64,000 nt of DNA, taken from NCBI GenBank assembly GCA_046330285.1, contig JAXLSX010000007.1:1-64000 (forward strand), read 5' to 3'. Shown here piece after piece: positions 54,396 to 63,581 of the stretch. The notes beneath the pieces are model-generated. The model saw only the letters and a list, made by a program, of their open reading frames with translations, had not been told where the DNA came from and did no database searches. The DNA comes from RHKX01 sp046330285. GTDB lineage: Bacteria > Actinomycetota > Thermoleophilia > Solirubrobacterales > 70-9. Every line of letters begins with the position of its first letter. The stretch's first letter is position 1. A program made the translations under genes and the position numbers.

Positions 54396-55426
54396 CTCAA
54401 GGCGGCGCGAAGAAGCCGCGGCGCCGCCTCACGCACGGCTGCTGGTGCCGATAGCGTCGAAGCCCGTTCGGCTACTGCGCGCGAGAACACTATGAAGCCG
54501 CCGCAACTGCCGGCATCGATGGTGTTTCCGCGACCAAGCCCTCCGTCGCCGGGGGTGAGACGGCGCGTCGCCCCCAGCAGGCCCACCTTCAAGTCACCGC
54601 TGAGCCTTCCATCCGCGAACGAGGCCGAACCGGAGAACACGCCCTTCGGCGTCAGAGTCGCACGGCTGAAGTCCCGCGAATGAACGAAGGCGTTCGACCG
54701 CGATCGCTGCCAGGTCGCCTCGAACGCAGCCATTCGACGAGTATCCGGGTAGTAGAAGGCACCGAGCTGGGACGGGGCGCCCGGTCTGCGTTTGAACGCG
54801 AGCAGTGACGCCTCACTGCCGACGGTGCAGGACCCCAGGATCGCGGCGCGCTTGAACTTCTTCGGCTTTCCCTTGTCAGGTGAGCCGCACTTGCGCTCGT
54901 GACGAACCGAGATCGTGCCCCGGAGCCGATGTCCATCGGCGGCCGTGTAACCGTTCCTTCCGTCGAAATGGAACCTCCCGGTGAACGTCCCGGTTCGAAC
55001 GGTCCTGTAGCCCGAGCAGAACCCGGTCAGCGGACGGTGGTGAGGTGGGCCGTCCCGCCGAAAGCTCATCGAGACCTGCCCGAACCGCCCGAGGTCCGCG
55101 CTGATTCGCCGGGCCGACACCCGCTTGACCAGTCTCGTGTAGGAAGCCAACGAATGGTTCCCGCGGACGACCATGGTGCCCAAGGACTGATCGCCGTCCC
55201 GTAGCCCGAAGAAAGCGACCCTGTAACCGTTCGTGGCCGGCGACTTGACTACGAAGTCCGTAAAGCGGGGACGGGTTGACTCCGCCGACGCCGGCGCAGC
55301 GGCCGCCAGCAACCCGACCGCGGCGATCGCCACCACAGCGAGACGGCAGAAACTCGACGTCGGCGCAAGTTTCTGACGCTTCGCGGTCGGATGGTCCGAG
55401 ATCGATCTCCCCCGAGCTCCCCTCAT
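54392..55426 (-). CDS. secreted paralog A of three-gene operon
   Basis: 344 residues with a long N-region before the signal helix (~28-48). Shared motifs: NGYR (66-69), HSLASYTR (91-98), DLGRFG (111-116), Cys137, GRNGY (156-160), RGTISV and a following Cys. The C-terminal half keeps a Trp (FEATWQRS) and a beta hairpin (FSGSASFADGRLSGDLKV) equivalent to the others but lacks the PGRP tail. First gene of the operon; TAGGGT 7 nt before the ATG suggests a leaderless transcript. Confidence 0.8.
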   Translation of the reverse strand: MRGARGRSISDHPTAKRQKLAPTSSFCRLAVVAIAAVGLLAAAAPASAESTRPRFTDFVVKSPATNGYRVAFFGLRDGDQSLGTMVVRGNHSLASYTRLVKRVSARRISADLGRFGQVSMSFRRDGPPHHRPLTGFCSGYRTVRTGTFTGRFHFDGRNGYTAADGHRLRGTISVRHERKCGSPDKGKPKKFKRAAILGSCTVGSEASLLAFKRRPGAPSQLGAFYYPDTRRMAAFEATWQRSRSNAFVHSRDFSRATLTPKGVFSGSASFADGRLSGDLKVGLLGATRRLTPGDGGLGRGNTIDAGSCGGFIVFSRAVAERASTLSAPAAVREAAPRLLRAALR

Positions 55427-55433
55427 GGCCGGA

Positions 55434-55439
55434 ACCCTA
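55434..55439 (-). promoter_or_regulatory. -10 box for leaderless three-paralog operon
   Basis: TAGGGT on the minus strand ends 7 nt before the ATG of paralog A; no ribosome site. Confidence 0.5.
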
Positions 55440-55466
55440 CCGCCGAAACCGGCAGCCGGTATCGGT

Positions 55467-56651
55467 TCAGCGGTTGCGGCCGTAGAGATCGTGGGCGGCT
55501 ACCCACTCCTCGGCGACGATGGCGGAGCCGAGGGAGAGCTCGCCGCAGAGAACCGTGGCGGCGATGATCTCGGCGAGCTTGCGGACCTTGCCGGAGCCGC
55601 TGCAGCCGAGGAGCTCGAGGCACTCGCGCTGGGTCGGGAGGCCGGTGCCGCCGCCGTAGGTGGCGACGATCAGCGACGGAATCGTGACCGAGTAGTAGTA
55701 GTCGCCGTTCTCGCGAAGCTCGGCGTAGACGAAGGCGGCCGAGGACTCGGCGACGTTGGCCACGTCCTGGCCCGTGGCGATGAACATCGCCGTTATGCCG
55801 TTGGCCGAGTGGGCGCCGTTGTTGTTGACGCCAGACATGAACCCGCCGAGGTTCGAGACCTGGCGGGCTTTGAACATGAGCTCGGTGTCGGAGCGCATGA
55901 TCCGCTTGACGAGCTCGTTCGGGATCACGGCCTCGGCGACGACACGCTTGCCGCGGGTCCGCAGCATGTTCACCTGCGAGCTCTTCTTGTCGGTCGCGAA
56001 GTTCGACTCGAGGAAGAAATGCTCGACGTCGGGGTAGTTGGCGAGGATCCAGACGCAGGCGGCCGCGGTCGCCTTGCCCGAGAGGTTCTGGCCGGCCGCG
56101 TCGCCGGTCGTGTAATTGAAGCGGGTGAAGAGGATCCGCCCGGCCGAGTACTGCTCGATGTCGCGGAGCTCGCCGGTCGACGTCGTCTGCTCGGCCGCCT
56201 CCTTGATCTCGGTGAAGTGCTCGTTCAGCCAGACGCCGAAGTCGCGCGCCTCCCGGGCGCTCGGAAACAGGAACGAGGGCGCCCGCTGCATGGCGTCGTC
56301 CATGATCGTCGTCTTCACCCCACCGGCCTCGCGGAGCAGCTTCATGCCGCGGTTGTAGCTGGCGACCAGCGTCCCTTCGGCGGTCGCCAGCGGCACGTAG
56401 AACTCACCCTTGGCGTGCTCGCCGTCGACCAGTAGCGGCCCGGCGATCCCGATCGGCACCTGGGCGACGCCGATGAAGTTCTCGACGTTGCCGGGAAGGA
56501 CCGCCGGATCGAAGGAGTGGCTCCCGACGTGTTCGAGCTCGGCGCCGGTGCGTTCGCGCAGGAACTCGCGGCGCGTCGAAGCAGCTTCGGCCGTGTAGTC
56601 GTCGTCGGGCTCGCGCGGGATCCGCGGCGCGCCCTGTCCCACCTCACTCAC
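55467..56651 (-). CDS. hydroxymethylglutaryl-CoA reductase
   Basis: 394 residues. Reduces HMG-CoA to mevalonate. Family motifs: ENFIGVAQVPIGIAGPL, the catalytic Glu in ATAEGTLVASYNRG, the Lys in FATDKKSSQVN, GQNLS, and the catalytic His near the end (VAAHDLYGRNR). The motif set fits the class I (NADPH-type) catalytic core without the membrane region. No other mevalonate-pathway gene lies in the window. The GTG start is supported by GATAAT 6 nt upstream. Confidence 0.95.
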   Translation of the reverse strand: MSEVGQGAPRIPREPDDDYTAEAASTRREFLRERTGAELEHVGSHSFDPAVLPGNVENFIGVAQVPIGIAGPLLVDGEHAKGEFYVPLATAEGTLVASYNRGMKLLREAGGVKTTIMDDAMQRAPSFLFPSAREARDFGVWLNEHFTEIKEAAEQTTSTGELRDIEQYSAGRILFTRFNYTTGDAAGQNLSGKATAAACVWILANYPDVEHFFLESNFATDKKSSQVNMLRTRGKRVVAEAVIPNELVKRIMRSDTELMFKARQVSNLGGFMSGVNNNGAHSANGITAMFIATGQDVANVAESSAAFVYAELRENGDYYYSVTIPSLIVATYGGGTGLPTQRECLELLGCSGSGKVRKLAEIIAATVLCGELSLGSAIVAEEWVAAHDLYGRNR

Positions 56652-56657
56652 GCGGCG

Positions 56658-56663
56658 ATTATC
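56658..56663 (-). promoter_or_regulatory. -10-like box for HMG-CoA reductase
   Basis: GATAAT on the minus strand ends 6 nt before the GTG start; no ribosome site. The 114-bp divergent gap also serves the GGDEF/HD-GYP gene, for which no promoter is clear. Confidence 0.4.
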
Positions 56664-56765
56664 GCTAAAGCAAGCGCCGGGGGCCGTCGATAGCGAGGTG
56701 TGCAGGAGACGCAGGCACGGGAGGCCGGCACGGACGCCGGGGAAGAGGCGCGCGAGGTCAGCGGT

Positions 56766-59549
56766 ATGACCACGCGGCTCGCGATCGCCTACGTCGAGGA
56801 GAAGGCGGGGCGCGGCGGCGTCGAACGGCTGCTCGAGGGGGCCGGCCTGAGCGGGCGCGAGGACGAGCTCCGCGACGAAAACCGCTGGTTCCCGGATCGA
56901 TTCCGCGTGGCCCTGTTCGAGTCCGCCGCCGAGGTCCTCGGCGATCCCCACGTCGCCGAGCGGATCGGGGCGGCCTCGCTCAACGCCAACGTCGGCGGCG
57001 CGCTGAAGCTCTCGCTGCGGGCGCTCGGGTCGCCGCGGCTCCTGTTCTCGAACATCGGCCGCGCGAACGCCAAGTTCAACCGCGCTCACCGGATGGACGC
57101 CGTCGAGGTCGGTCCCAACTTCGCGGTGCTGCGAAACCGCCCGGTCGGCGACACCCCCTACAACCCCTGCGACTGCGACTACAACGTCGGCCTGCTCTCG
57201 CGGGCGCCGGTGATCTTCGGCGGGCCGCCCGCCCGGATCAACCACCCGCGCTGCATCGGGCGGGGCGACGCCGAGTGCATCTTCGAGGTCCACTGGAGCA
57301 CCAGCGCCCGGCCGTCGGGTGAGACGGTCGCATCGGGCGGGGCGCTGCTGCTGCTCGCCGCCTGCGCCCTCTTCGCCCCGTCCCTGATTCCCTACGCGAT
57401 CGTCCTCGCGTCGCTGATCGCCATCGTCGCCGGCGCCCGCGCGATCGGCGAGCGGCGCTCACGGGCGCGAATGACCCAGATCCAGCTCGACGAGCAGGCC
57501 GAGGTCACCGAGCTGCTGATGAACTCGATGCAGGATCTCGTCTCCGAGCTCCAGCTCGACGACGTGCTGTCGAAGATCACGGCCAACGCCCAGTCAGCCG
57601 TCGGCGGAGCCGAGTTCGCTTTGCTCGTCGAGGAGGACGGTGCGATGCGCTGCCGGTCGTCGTCGGACCTTCCCGATCGCGTCGTCCGCGCCCTCGAGAG
57701 GTGGGCGAACGATCGGGGCGAGCTCCAGGACGCGTCGACGTTGATCGAGGACCTCCACTCCGTTCCCGAACTCGTCGAGCTGACCCACGACCGCGCGATC
57801 GCCCTCGGCTCGCTGTGCGCCGCCCCCCTCGTCTTCCGCGACATGCGGATGGGCGTGCTCGTCGCCATCGGCGCCGACGACGGCTTCCTCCCGCGCGACG
57901 TCGAGCTCCTCTCGACCTACGCGGCACAGGCGGCGATCGCGCTGACGAACGCGACCCTCTACGAGACTCAGCAGAGGCTCGCGATTCAGGACCCGCTCAC
58001 CGGGCTCTACAACCACCGTCACTTCCACGAGGTGCTCGGCACCGAGCTCGAGCGTTGCCGCCGCCACGGTGGCGATCTCGGTCTCGTCCTCCTCGACCTC
58101 AACGGCTTCAAGCAGATCAACGACACCGACGGTCACGCGGCCGGCGACAAGGTCCTCTGCCGGGTCGCCCACTCGCTCGAGAGCACCGCCCGCCGCTCCG
58201 ACATCGCCTTCCGGGTCGGCGGCGACGAGTTCGCGCTGCTGCTGCCGGGAACCGGCAAGCGTGCGGCGGGCGTGGCCGCAGCCCGGGCCCAGGCGGCGAT
58301 CGAGTCGGCGGCCGCCGGCGCCGGCGCCTCCTACGGGATCGCCTCGTGGCCGCACGACGGGCCGACCAAGGACGCCCTGATCGGCGCCGCCGACGCCGAC
58401 CTCTACGGAATGAAGCGGCAGACCAAGAGCGACGGCGCCGAGGACGCGCCGCTGGGCGGCAGGCTCGCGCGTCACGAGCGCCTCGCCAGCGCCAGCCGGA
58501 TCGCGCTGAAGCTCGCCCCGCTGCACGAGGCCGATGCGATCGCGCGCACGGCGATCGACGAGCTCGACGAATCGTTCGGGCTCCACTACGTCGCGATCCA
58601 CGTGATCGGCGAGGAGGGCTCGCTCTGCCTCGCCGCCGCCGCCGGCGGGGCTGCGGCGTCCCCCGAGCACCGGGCGCGTTCGGCCGAGCGCGGCGCTCCG
58701 GGGCGTGCGCTCGCATCCGGCGAAGCGACGCTCGTCGAGAACGTCGGCGGCGGGCGCGGACGACACTCGGTCCCCGGCGCCGGCTCCGAGCTGGCGGCGC
58801 CGATCCGGGTCGACGGCGAGCCGTGGGGCGCGCTGGAGATGGTCCACGAGCAGGCGCACGAGCTCGACTTCATCGACCTCCTCTTTGCCGACACGATCGC
58901 CTCCGCCATCGGTGCCGCCATTCACCGGACCAAGCTCTACGCCGAGCTCGAGGGCACCTTCATGCGGACGCTCGCGGTCCTCTCCGACGCCCTCGAGGCC
59001 AAGGACTCCTACACCGCGGCCCACGCCCGCGAGGTCGCCGACCTGGCGGTCGAGGTCGGCGAGATGCTCGGGATGGAACCGGACGAGCTGCGGACGCTCA
59101 GCTACGGGGCGCTGCTCCACGACATCGGGAAGATCGGCGTCCGCAGCGAGATCCTCCACAAGCCGGCCGCGCTGACGGCAGCCGAGTACGAGGAGATGAA
59201 GGAGCACACCGTCGTCGGCGCGCGCATGCTCGAACGGATTCCCTACTTCAACGACGTCCACCCGCTGGTCCGCTGCTCGCACGAGCGCTGGGACGGCGAC
59301 GGCTATCCCGACGGGCTCGCGGGTGAGGCCATTCCCCTCGGCGCCCGGGTGATCGCGGCCTGCGACGCCTTCCACGCGATGACCTCCGATCGCCCCTACC
59401 GGGAGGCGATGACGCCGCAGCGCGCGGTCTCGGAGCTCGAACGATGCTCGGGGACCCAGTTCGACCCGGCGGTGATCGACGTCCTCGTCAGGGTCCTCGA
59501 TGTCCCCTCCGGGGAGGTCGTCGACCTCCGCACCGCGACCGGCTTCTGA
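56766..59549 (+). CDS. GGDEF plus HD-GYP cyclic-di-GMP enzyme with two GAFs
   Basis: About 927 residues. N-terminal sensory domain (~1-180) with HPRCIGRGDAECIFEV, a V4R-like Cys pattern; two membrane helices (~190-230); GAF 1; a GGDEF domain with intact GGDEF (485-489) and an inhibitory RxxD site (476-479, five residues before); GAF 2; and an HD-GYP phosphodiesterase domain with HD at 785-786 and HERWDGDGYPDG from 839. It could both make and break cyclic-di-GMP. A GTG at 56700 would add 22 residues; the ATG has GAGG ahead. Confidence 0.93.
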   Translation: MTTRLAIAYVEEKAGRGGVERLLEGAGLSGREDELRDENRWFPDRFRVALFESAAEVLGDPHVAERIGAASLNANVGGALKLSLRALGSPRLLFSNIGRANAKFNRAHRMDAVEVGPNFAVLRNRPVGDTPYNPCDCDYNVGLLSRAPVIFGGPPARINHPRCIGRGDAECIFEVHWSTSARPSGETVASGGALLLLAACALFAPSLIPYAIVLASLIAIVAGARAIGERRSRARMTQIQLDEQAEVTELLMNSMQDLVSELQLDDVLSKITANAQSAVGGAEFALLVEEDGAMRCRSSSDLPDRVVRALERWANDRGELQDASTLIEDLHSVPELVELTHDRAIALGSLCAAPLVFRDMRMGVLVAIGADDGFLPRDVELLSTYAAQAAIALTNATLYETQQRLAIQDPLTGLYNHRHFHEVLGTELERCRRHGGDLGLVLLDLNGFKQINDTDGHAAGDKVLCRVAHSLESTARRSDIAFRVGGDEFALLLPGTGKRAAGVAAARAQAAIESAAAGAGASYGIASWPHDGPTKDALIGAADADLYGMKRQTKSDGAEDAPLGGRLARHERLASASRIALKLAPLHEADAIARTAIDELDESFGLHYVAIHVIGEEGSLCLAAAAGGAAASPEHRARSAERGAPGRALASGEATLVENVGGGRGRHSVPGAGSELAAPIRVDGEPWGALEMVHEQAHELDFIDLLFADTIASAIGAAIHRTKLYAELEGTFMRTLAVLSDALEAKDSYTAAHAREVADLAVEVGEMLGMEPDELRTLSYGALLHDIGKIGVRSEILHKPAALTAAEYEEMKEHTVVGARMLERIPYFNDVHPLVRCSHERWDGDGYPDGLAGEAIPLGARVIAACDAFHAMTSDRPYREAMTPQRAVSELERCSGTQFDPAVIDVLVRVLDVPSGEVVDLRTATGF

Positions 59550-59551
59550 GC

Positions 59552-59569
59552 CCGCGCCCGGGGGCGCGG
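59552..59569 (+). terminator. short GC hairpin after the GGDEF gene
   Basis: CCGCGCC and GGCGCGG flank CGGG, starting 3 nt after the GGDEF/HD-GYP stop. No U-tract; weak terminator candidate. Confidence 0.4.
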
Positions 59570-59597
59570 CCCGCCGGTCGGTAGAAACTGCGGTCGG

Positions 59598-61181
59598 ATG
59601 GATCTCGAACTCGCACTGACGACGGTCCTGGCGGTGGTCGTCCTGCTGCTGGTCGCCGCCCAGTTCACGCGGGTTCCGTATCCGATCCTCCTCGTGCTCG
59701 GCGGACTCGGTCTCGCGGTCCTCCCCCCCATTCCCGACGTCGAGCTCGACCCGGATCTCGTCCTGATCGTGATCCTGCCGCCGCTGCTCTACGCCGCCGC
59801 CTACTTCACGCCGCTGCGCGAGCTCCGCCGGAACGTACGCGAGATCTCCGCCCTCGCCGTCGGCCTCGTCCTCGCGACGATGATCGGGGTCGCGCTCGTC
59901 GCCCACTTCGCCCTCGGCTTCGACTGGGCCCCGGCCTTCGTGCTCGGCGCGATCGTCTCGCCGACCGACCCGGTCGCCGCCACCGCGATCGCGAGGAGGC
60001 TCGGGATCCCCGGCCGGATCGTCTCGATCGTCGAGGGCGAGTCGCTGATCAACGACGGCACGGCCTTGGTCGCCTACAAGTTCGCGGTCGCCGCCGTCGT
60101 CACCGGGGCCTTCAGCCTGCTCGACGCCGCCGGCGAGTTCGTCGTCGTCGTCCTCGGCGGCATCGCGGTCGGCATCGCCGCCGGCGCGATCATCGCCTTC
60201 GTCCGCCGCCGGATCAGCGCGCCGCCGGTCGAGGTGACGATCGCCCTCTTCAGCGGCTACTTCGCCTACCTGCCCGCCGAGGCCATCGGCGTCTCCGGCG
60301 TCCTCGCAGCGGTCACCGTCGGGATCTACATGGGCAGGCTCACGTCGATCCTGACGACGCCGACCACCCGGATCCAGGGCGAGGCGGTCTGGGAGATCGT
60401 GCAGTTCCTCCTCAACTCGGCCCTGTTCGTCCTCGTCGGGCTGCAGCTCCCGGGCATCCTCGACGCGATCGACGGGAACAACACGGGCAAGCTGATCCTC
60501 GACGGCGCCCTGATCGCCGCCAGCGTGATGGTGATCCGGCTGATGTGGGTCTTCCCGTTCACCTACCTGCCGCGGCTGCTGATCCCGCGCCGCAAACGCG
60601 GCCCGACGCCGCCCTGGCGGCACACGCTGATCGTCGCCTGGACCGGCATGCGCGGAGCCGTCTCGCTCGCCGCCGCCCTCGCGCTGCCGCTGTTCGTCGA
60701 CGCCGGCGGCAACTTCCCCGAGCGCGACCTGATCATCTTCCTCAGCTTCTCGGTGATCCTCGGCACCCTGCTCCTGCAGGGCTTCACGCTGCCGCCGCTG
60801 ATCGGCCTGCTCGGGCTCGACGACTCCGATGAGGTGCTCGAGCTCGAGGAGCTCACGGCCAGGCAGGCGGCCGCGGAGGCCGCGCTGGCCCGGCTCGAGG
60901 AGCTGACCGGTGAGGAGTGGGTCCAGGACGACACGGCCGAGCGGGTCCGCGGCGCCTACAACTACCGCTACCGCCGGTTCTCGGCCCGGATCGACGACGG
61001 CGACGGCAAGAGCGCGATCTACGAGGAGCGGTCGGAGTCCTTCCAGCGCCTGACGCGGGAGCTGCTCGAGGCCCAGCGCTCGGTCCTGATCGGGATGCGC
61101 GACCATGGCGAGATCAACGACGACGTCCTCCGCACGCTCGAGCGCGAGCTCGACCTCGAAGACTCCCGCCTGGAGATCTGA
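59598..61181 (+). CDS. Na+/H+ antiporter, CPA1 family
   Basis: 527 residues, about twelve membrane helices. Ion-site motifs SPTDPVAATAI and EGESLINDGTALVAYKF are those of CPA1/NhaP-NHE exchangers. A ~120-residue charged cytoplasmic tail (from about LEELTARQAAAEAALARLEE) is helical and may be regulatory. Its stop lies 5 nt before the next gene. No clear ribosome site; TAGAAA lies ~10 nt before the ATG. Confidence 0.93.
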   Translation: MDLELALTTVLAVVVLLLVAAQFTRVPYPILLVLGGLGLAVLPPIPDVELDPDLVLIVILPPLLYAAAYFTPLRELRRNVREISALAVGLVLATMIGVALVAHFALGFDWAPAFVLGAIVSPTDPVAATAIARRLGIPGRIVSIVEGESLINDGTALVAYKFAVAAVVTGAFSLLDAAGEFVVVVLGGIAVGIAAGAIIAFVRRRISAPPVEVTIALFSGYFAYLPAEAIGVSGVLAAVTVGIYMGRLTSILTTPTTRIQGEAVWEIVQFLLNSALFVLVGLQLPGILDAIDGNNTGKLILDGALIAASVMVIRLMWVFPFTYLPRLLIPRRKRGPTPPWRHTLIVAWTGMRGAVSLAAALALPLFVDAGGNFPERDLIIFLSFSVILGTLLLQGFTLPPLIGLLGLDDSDEVLELEELTARQAAAEAALARLEELTGEEWVQDDTAERVRGAYNYRYRRFSARIDDGDGKSAIYEERSESFQRLTRELLEAQRSVLIGMRDHGEINDDVLRTLERELDLEDSRLEI

Positions 61182-61186
61182 GCGAC

Positions 61187-61882
61187 TTGCGCGTCCACTA
61201 CCTGCGCCACGGCGAGTCGCTGTCGAACGCCGATCCTGACCGGATCGCGCTTCCCGAGCACGAGGGCGACCGGCTCAGCGAGCGCGGCCGGCTCCAGGCC
61301 GCCGCCGCCGCGGAGGTCGTCGCCGGCCTCGGACTCACCCGGATCGTCTCGAGCCCGATGGGCCGGGCCCGCGAGACCGCGGCTGCCGTGGCCGAGCGGA
61401 CCGGCCTCGAGCCCGAGATCTGGGACTGGATCCACGAGCTTCGCGAGCCGTCGGATTACCCGGAACTGCCGCGGGTCGAGCAGGAACGACAGCGTTGGTC
61501 GAACCGGATGTCGCAGCACGCCGACCCCGGTCACACCCGCGGCGACGGCGAGTCGTTCGCGGATCTGCTCGGGCGGGTCGACCGCGCCCGCGAGCAACTG
61601 GTCGCCGACGACGTCGACGGCACGCTGCTGGTCGGCCACGGGATCTTCTTCCGGTTCACGTTCGCGCGGACGCTCCTCGGCGAGGAGTTCGCGCCCCGCC
61701 ATGCCGACTGGCTCTGGCGAATCGGCTCGCTCAACTGCGGACTCTCGACCTTCGACCACATGACCGGTGGCGGCAGCGACGATCCCGCGGACATCTCCGG
61801 CTGGCGCTGCGTGACCTGGATGGCCCCGACCGTCGCCCCCGATCTCGCAACCGGGACCGGGGGCGTCGGGCCGGGGTTCTGA
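61187..61882 (+). CDS. histidine phosphatase family protein
   Basis: 231 residues, phosphoglycerate-mutase-like fold. The catalytic motif YLRHGES (RHG) is near the N-terminus, a second Arg lies in SPMGRARETA, and the distal His in LLVGHGIFFRF. The TTG at 61187 was chosen, 5 nt after the antiporter stop; a CTG overlapping that stop is less likely. Substrate unknown. Ends one base before the convergent ferritin-like gene. Confidence 0.88.
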   Translation: MRVHYLRHGESLSNADPDRIALPEHEGDRLSERGRLQAAAAAEVVAGLGLTRIVSSPMGRARETAAAVAERTGLEPEIWDWIHELREPSDYPELPRVEQERQRWSNRMSQHADPGHTRGDGESFADLLGRVDRAREQLVADDVDGTLLVGHGIFFRFTFARTLLGEEFAPRHADWLWRIGSLNCGLSTFDHMTGGGSDDPADISGWRCVTWMAPTVAPDLATGTGGVGPGF

Positions 61883-62650
61883 CTACTTCTGGATGAAGCC
61901 GGTCTCCTTGACCCGCTTCAGGACCTGCTTCGCGGTCAGCGGCTTGTCGAACGGTCCGTCGGGGGCGATGCCCTCGGCGTCGTTCTCGAGCAGCAGGCCG
62001 ATGACGCCGGCATGCCGCGCCTCGATCGTCACGATCGAGAGCGCCACCGCCAGGTAGTCGGCGTTCTTGATGTTGAACGCCTGCCCCGAGTAGGCGCCCA
62101 CGCCCGTGTTCTCGAGGGCGAACGCCGTCTCGAGGAACGGCTGCTCGGAGCTCGTCGTGCCGCCGAAGTCGAACTTCGGCTTCTTGACGGCCTTCTTTCC
62201 GAGCGCGTCGCGGAGCCCCTTGACGTGGGCCTTCTCGTCGCGGACGACGGTGTCCAGGAACACCGAGGCCTGGTCGCCGAGGAACCCGGAACCGAGGAGG
62301 CCGCCCATGTTGTTGGCCTTGGCCTCCTTGTAGAACTCCGCCTCGAGGTACTCCAGCGTCAGGGCGTAGTTGAGGATGCCGATGTCGCCCTTGCCGAACT
62401 TGCGCGGCGGACGACCGCTCCCCTTGCCCTTCCCCCTCTCGGTGACGGCGGCCGCTGCCGATCCCGGCCCGGCCGCGCCCAGCAGGGCGCTTCCACCGAG
62501 AACGGCACCGCCGGTCAGCCCGGCCTTTCTCAGGAACTCCAGCCTGGTGTCCCCGTCGCCACCCTCGCGGATGACCTCTTCCTTCGCCGTTTCCGCGGAT
62601 TCGCGGATCGCACCATCGGAGTCGACTTCGTCGAGCTTGAGCTCGCTCAT
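61883..62650 (-). CDS. ferritin-like domain protein with N-terminal export signal
   Basis: 255 residues. An acidic N-terminus and the segment RLEFLRKAGLTGGAVLGG look like a Tat-type signal lacking the strict twin Arg. The four-helix ferritin-like domain (Ferritin_2 type) has carboxylate/His motifs TLEYLEAEFY, DEKAHVKGL, ALENTGVGAY and IEARHAGVI that could bind a di-metal centre. Extracytoplasmic metal binding or stress role is inferred. A GGAAGGTGG ribosome site precedes the ATG. Confidence 0.85.
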   Translation of the reverse strand: MSELKLDEVDSDGAIRESAETAKEEVIREGGDGDTRLEFLRKAGLTGGAVLGGSALLGAAGPGSAAAAVTERGKGKGSGRPPRKFGKGDIGILNYALTLEYLEAEFYKEAKANNMGGLLGSGFLGDQASVFLDTVVRDEKAHVKGLRDALGKKAVKKPKFDFGGTTSSEQPFLETAFALENTGVGAYSGQAFNIKNADYLAVALSIVTIEARHAGVIGLLLENDAEGIAPDGPFDKPLTAKQVLKRVKETGFIQK

Positions 62651-62818
62651 CGTCGTCCCACCTTCCCTGTACGCGTGTCTTCCATTTCGAGCCCGGCGCT
62701 CGCGCGCGGGCCCCTGCTCCCCTGGCTACGAGGCGCAGTCACCGCGGATCAGCGGCCCAACGATCCTTAGCCAACATTTAGACGCCCGACACGCCGCCCC
62801 CGTCCCTCCCACGTGCGA

Positions 62819-62824
62819 CAGGAT
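62819..62824 (+). promoter_or_regulatory. -10-like box for methyltransferase gene
   Basis: CAGGAT ends 7 nt before the ATG at 62832; weaker match to TANNNT. The rest of the 181-bp divergent gap shows no other signal. Confidence 0.3.
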
Positions 62825-62831
62825 GGGGCGC

Positions 62832-63575
62832 ATGGACGAGCGACTCCTTCCCGAGCGACGCTTCGAGGCCGCCGCGGACTCCTTCGTCCGGGCCCGCCCT
62901 CCCTATCCGCCCGAGCTGATCGAGTCGGTCCTCGACCGGAGCGGTGCCGTCCCGGGCACGCCCGTGCTCGACGTCGCGGCCGGTGCCGGCGCGCTGACCG
63001 AGTTGCTGCTCGCCGCCGGTCTCGCGGTCACCGCGGTCGAGCCGAACGCGGAGATGGCGGAGCGTCTGCGCTCCCGTCTGTCGGAGGTCCCGGTCCGCGT
63101 CGAGAAGGCCGAGGCGCTCGGCGCGGCCGGCGGCACCGCCGAGCTGATCACGATCGCCAACGGTCTCCACTGGGTCGAGCCGGCCGCGGCCTACGCCGAG
63201 TTCGCCCGCGTGCTCGCTCCCGGCGGGCACGTCGCCGTCATCTGGCAACTCCCCGACCTCGCTGACGACCGCCAGGCGCACCTCTGGGAGCAGCTGCGCC
63301 TGATCCACGGTGACTCCCCGCCCTTCCGCGGGCCCGCCCCGGGCGAACCCGCGGGCTGGGGGGCGCCGTTGCGCACCGTCGATCGCTGGGAGATCCCGAA
63401 CCTCCACCGGATCCCGCGCCGGCTGCTCGGCGACTACATCTCCTCGTGGTCGGGCATCGCCAACCTCCCGGCCGCCGAGCGGGGTGACGTCGTTGCGGAA
63501 ATTGCGTCCCGCTGGGACGGCGAGGAGATCGCGCTGCCGTTCGTGATCACGGTCGAGCTCGGCCGCCGCGACTGA
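62832..63575 (+). CDS. class I SAM-dependent methyltransferase
   Basis: 247 residues. Rossmann-type motif I VLDVAAGAGALTELL, followed by VTAVEPNAEMAERL (acidic ribose-binding residue) and the post-I segment ELITIANGLHWVEP. This layout matches small-molecule methyltransferases of the UbiE/YafE-like group. An ATG 9 nt upstream (62823) is an alternative start. Substrate unknown. Convergent with the nitroreductase gene, 6 bp apart. Confidence 0.9.
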   Translation: MDERLLPERRFEAAADSFVRARPPYPPELIESVLDRSGAVPGTPVLDVAAGAGALTELLLAAGLAVTAVEPNAEMAERLRSRLSEVPVRVEKAEALGAAGGTAELITIANGLHWVEPAAAYAEFARVLAPGGHVAVIWQLPDLADDRQAHLWEQLRLIHGDSPPFRGPAPGEPAGWGAPLRTVDRWEIPNLHRIPRRLLGDYISSWSGIANLPAAERGDVVAEIASRWDGEEIALPFVITVELGRRD

Positions 63576-63581
63576 CCGCGC

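Noticed and set aside
52531..55426. Recent horizontal transfer of the paralog operon
   Set aside because: Codons look a little less GC-rich by eye, but there are no mobile-element genes, tRNA or flanking repeats; composition was not computed.
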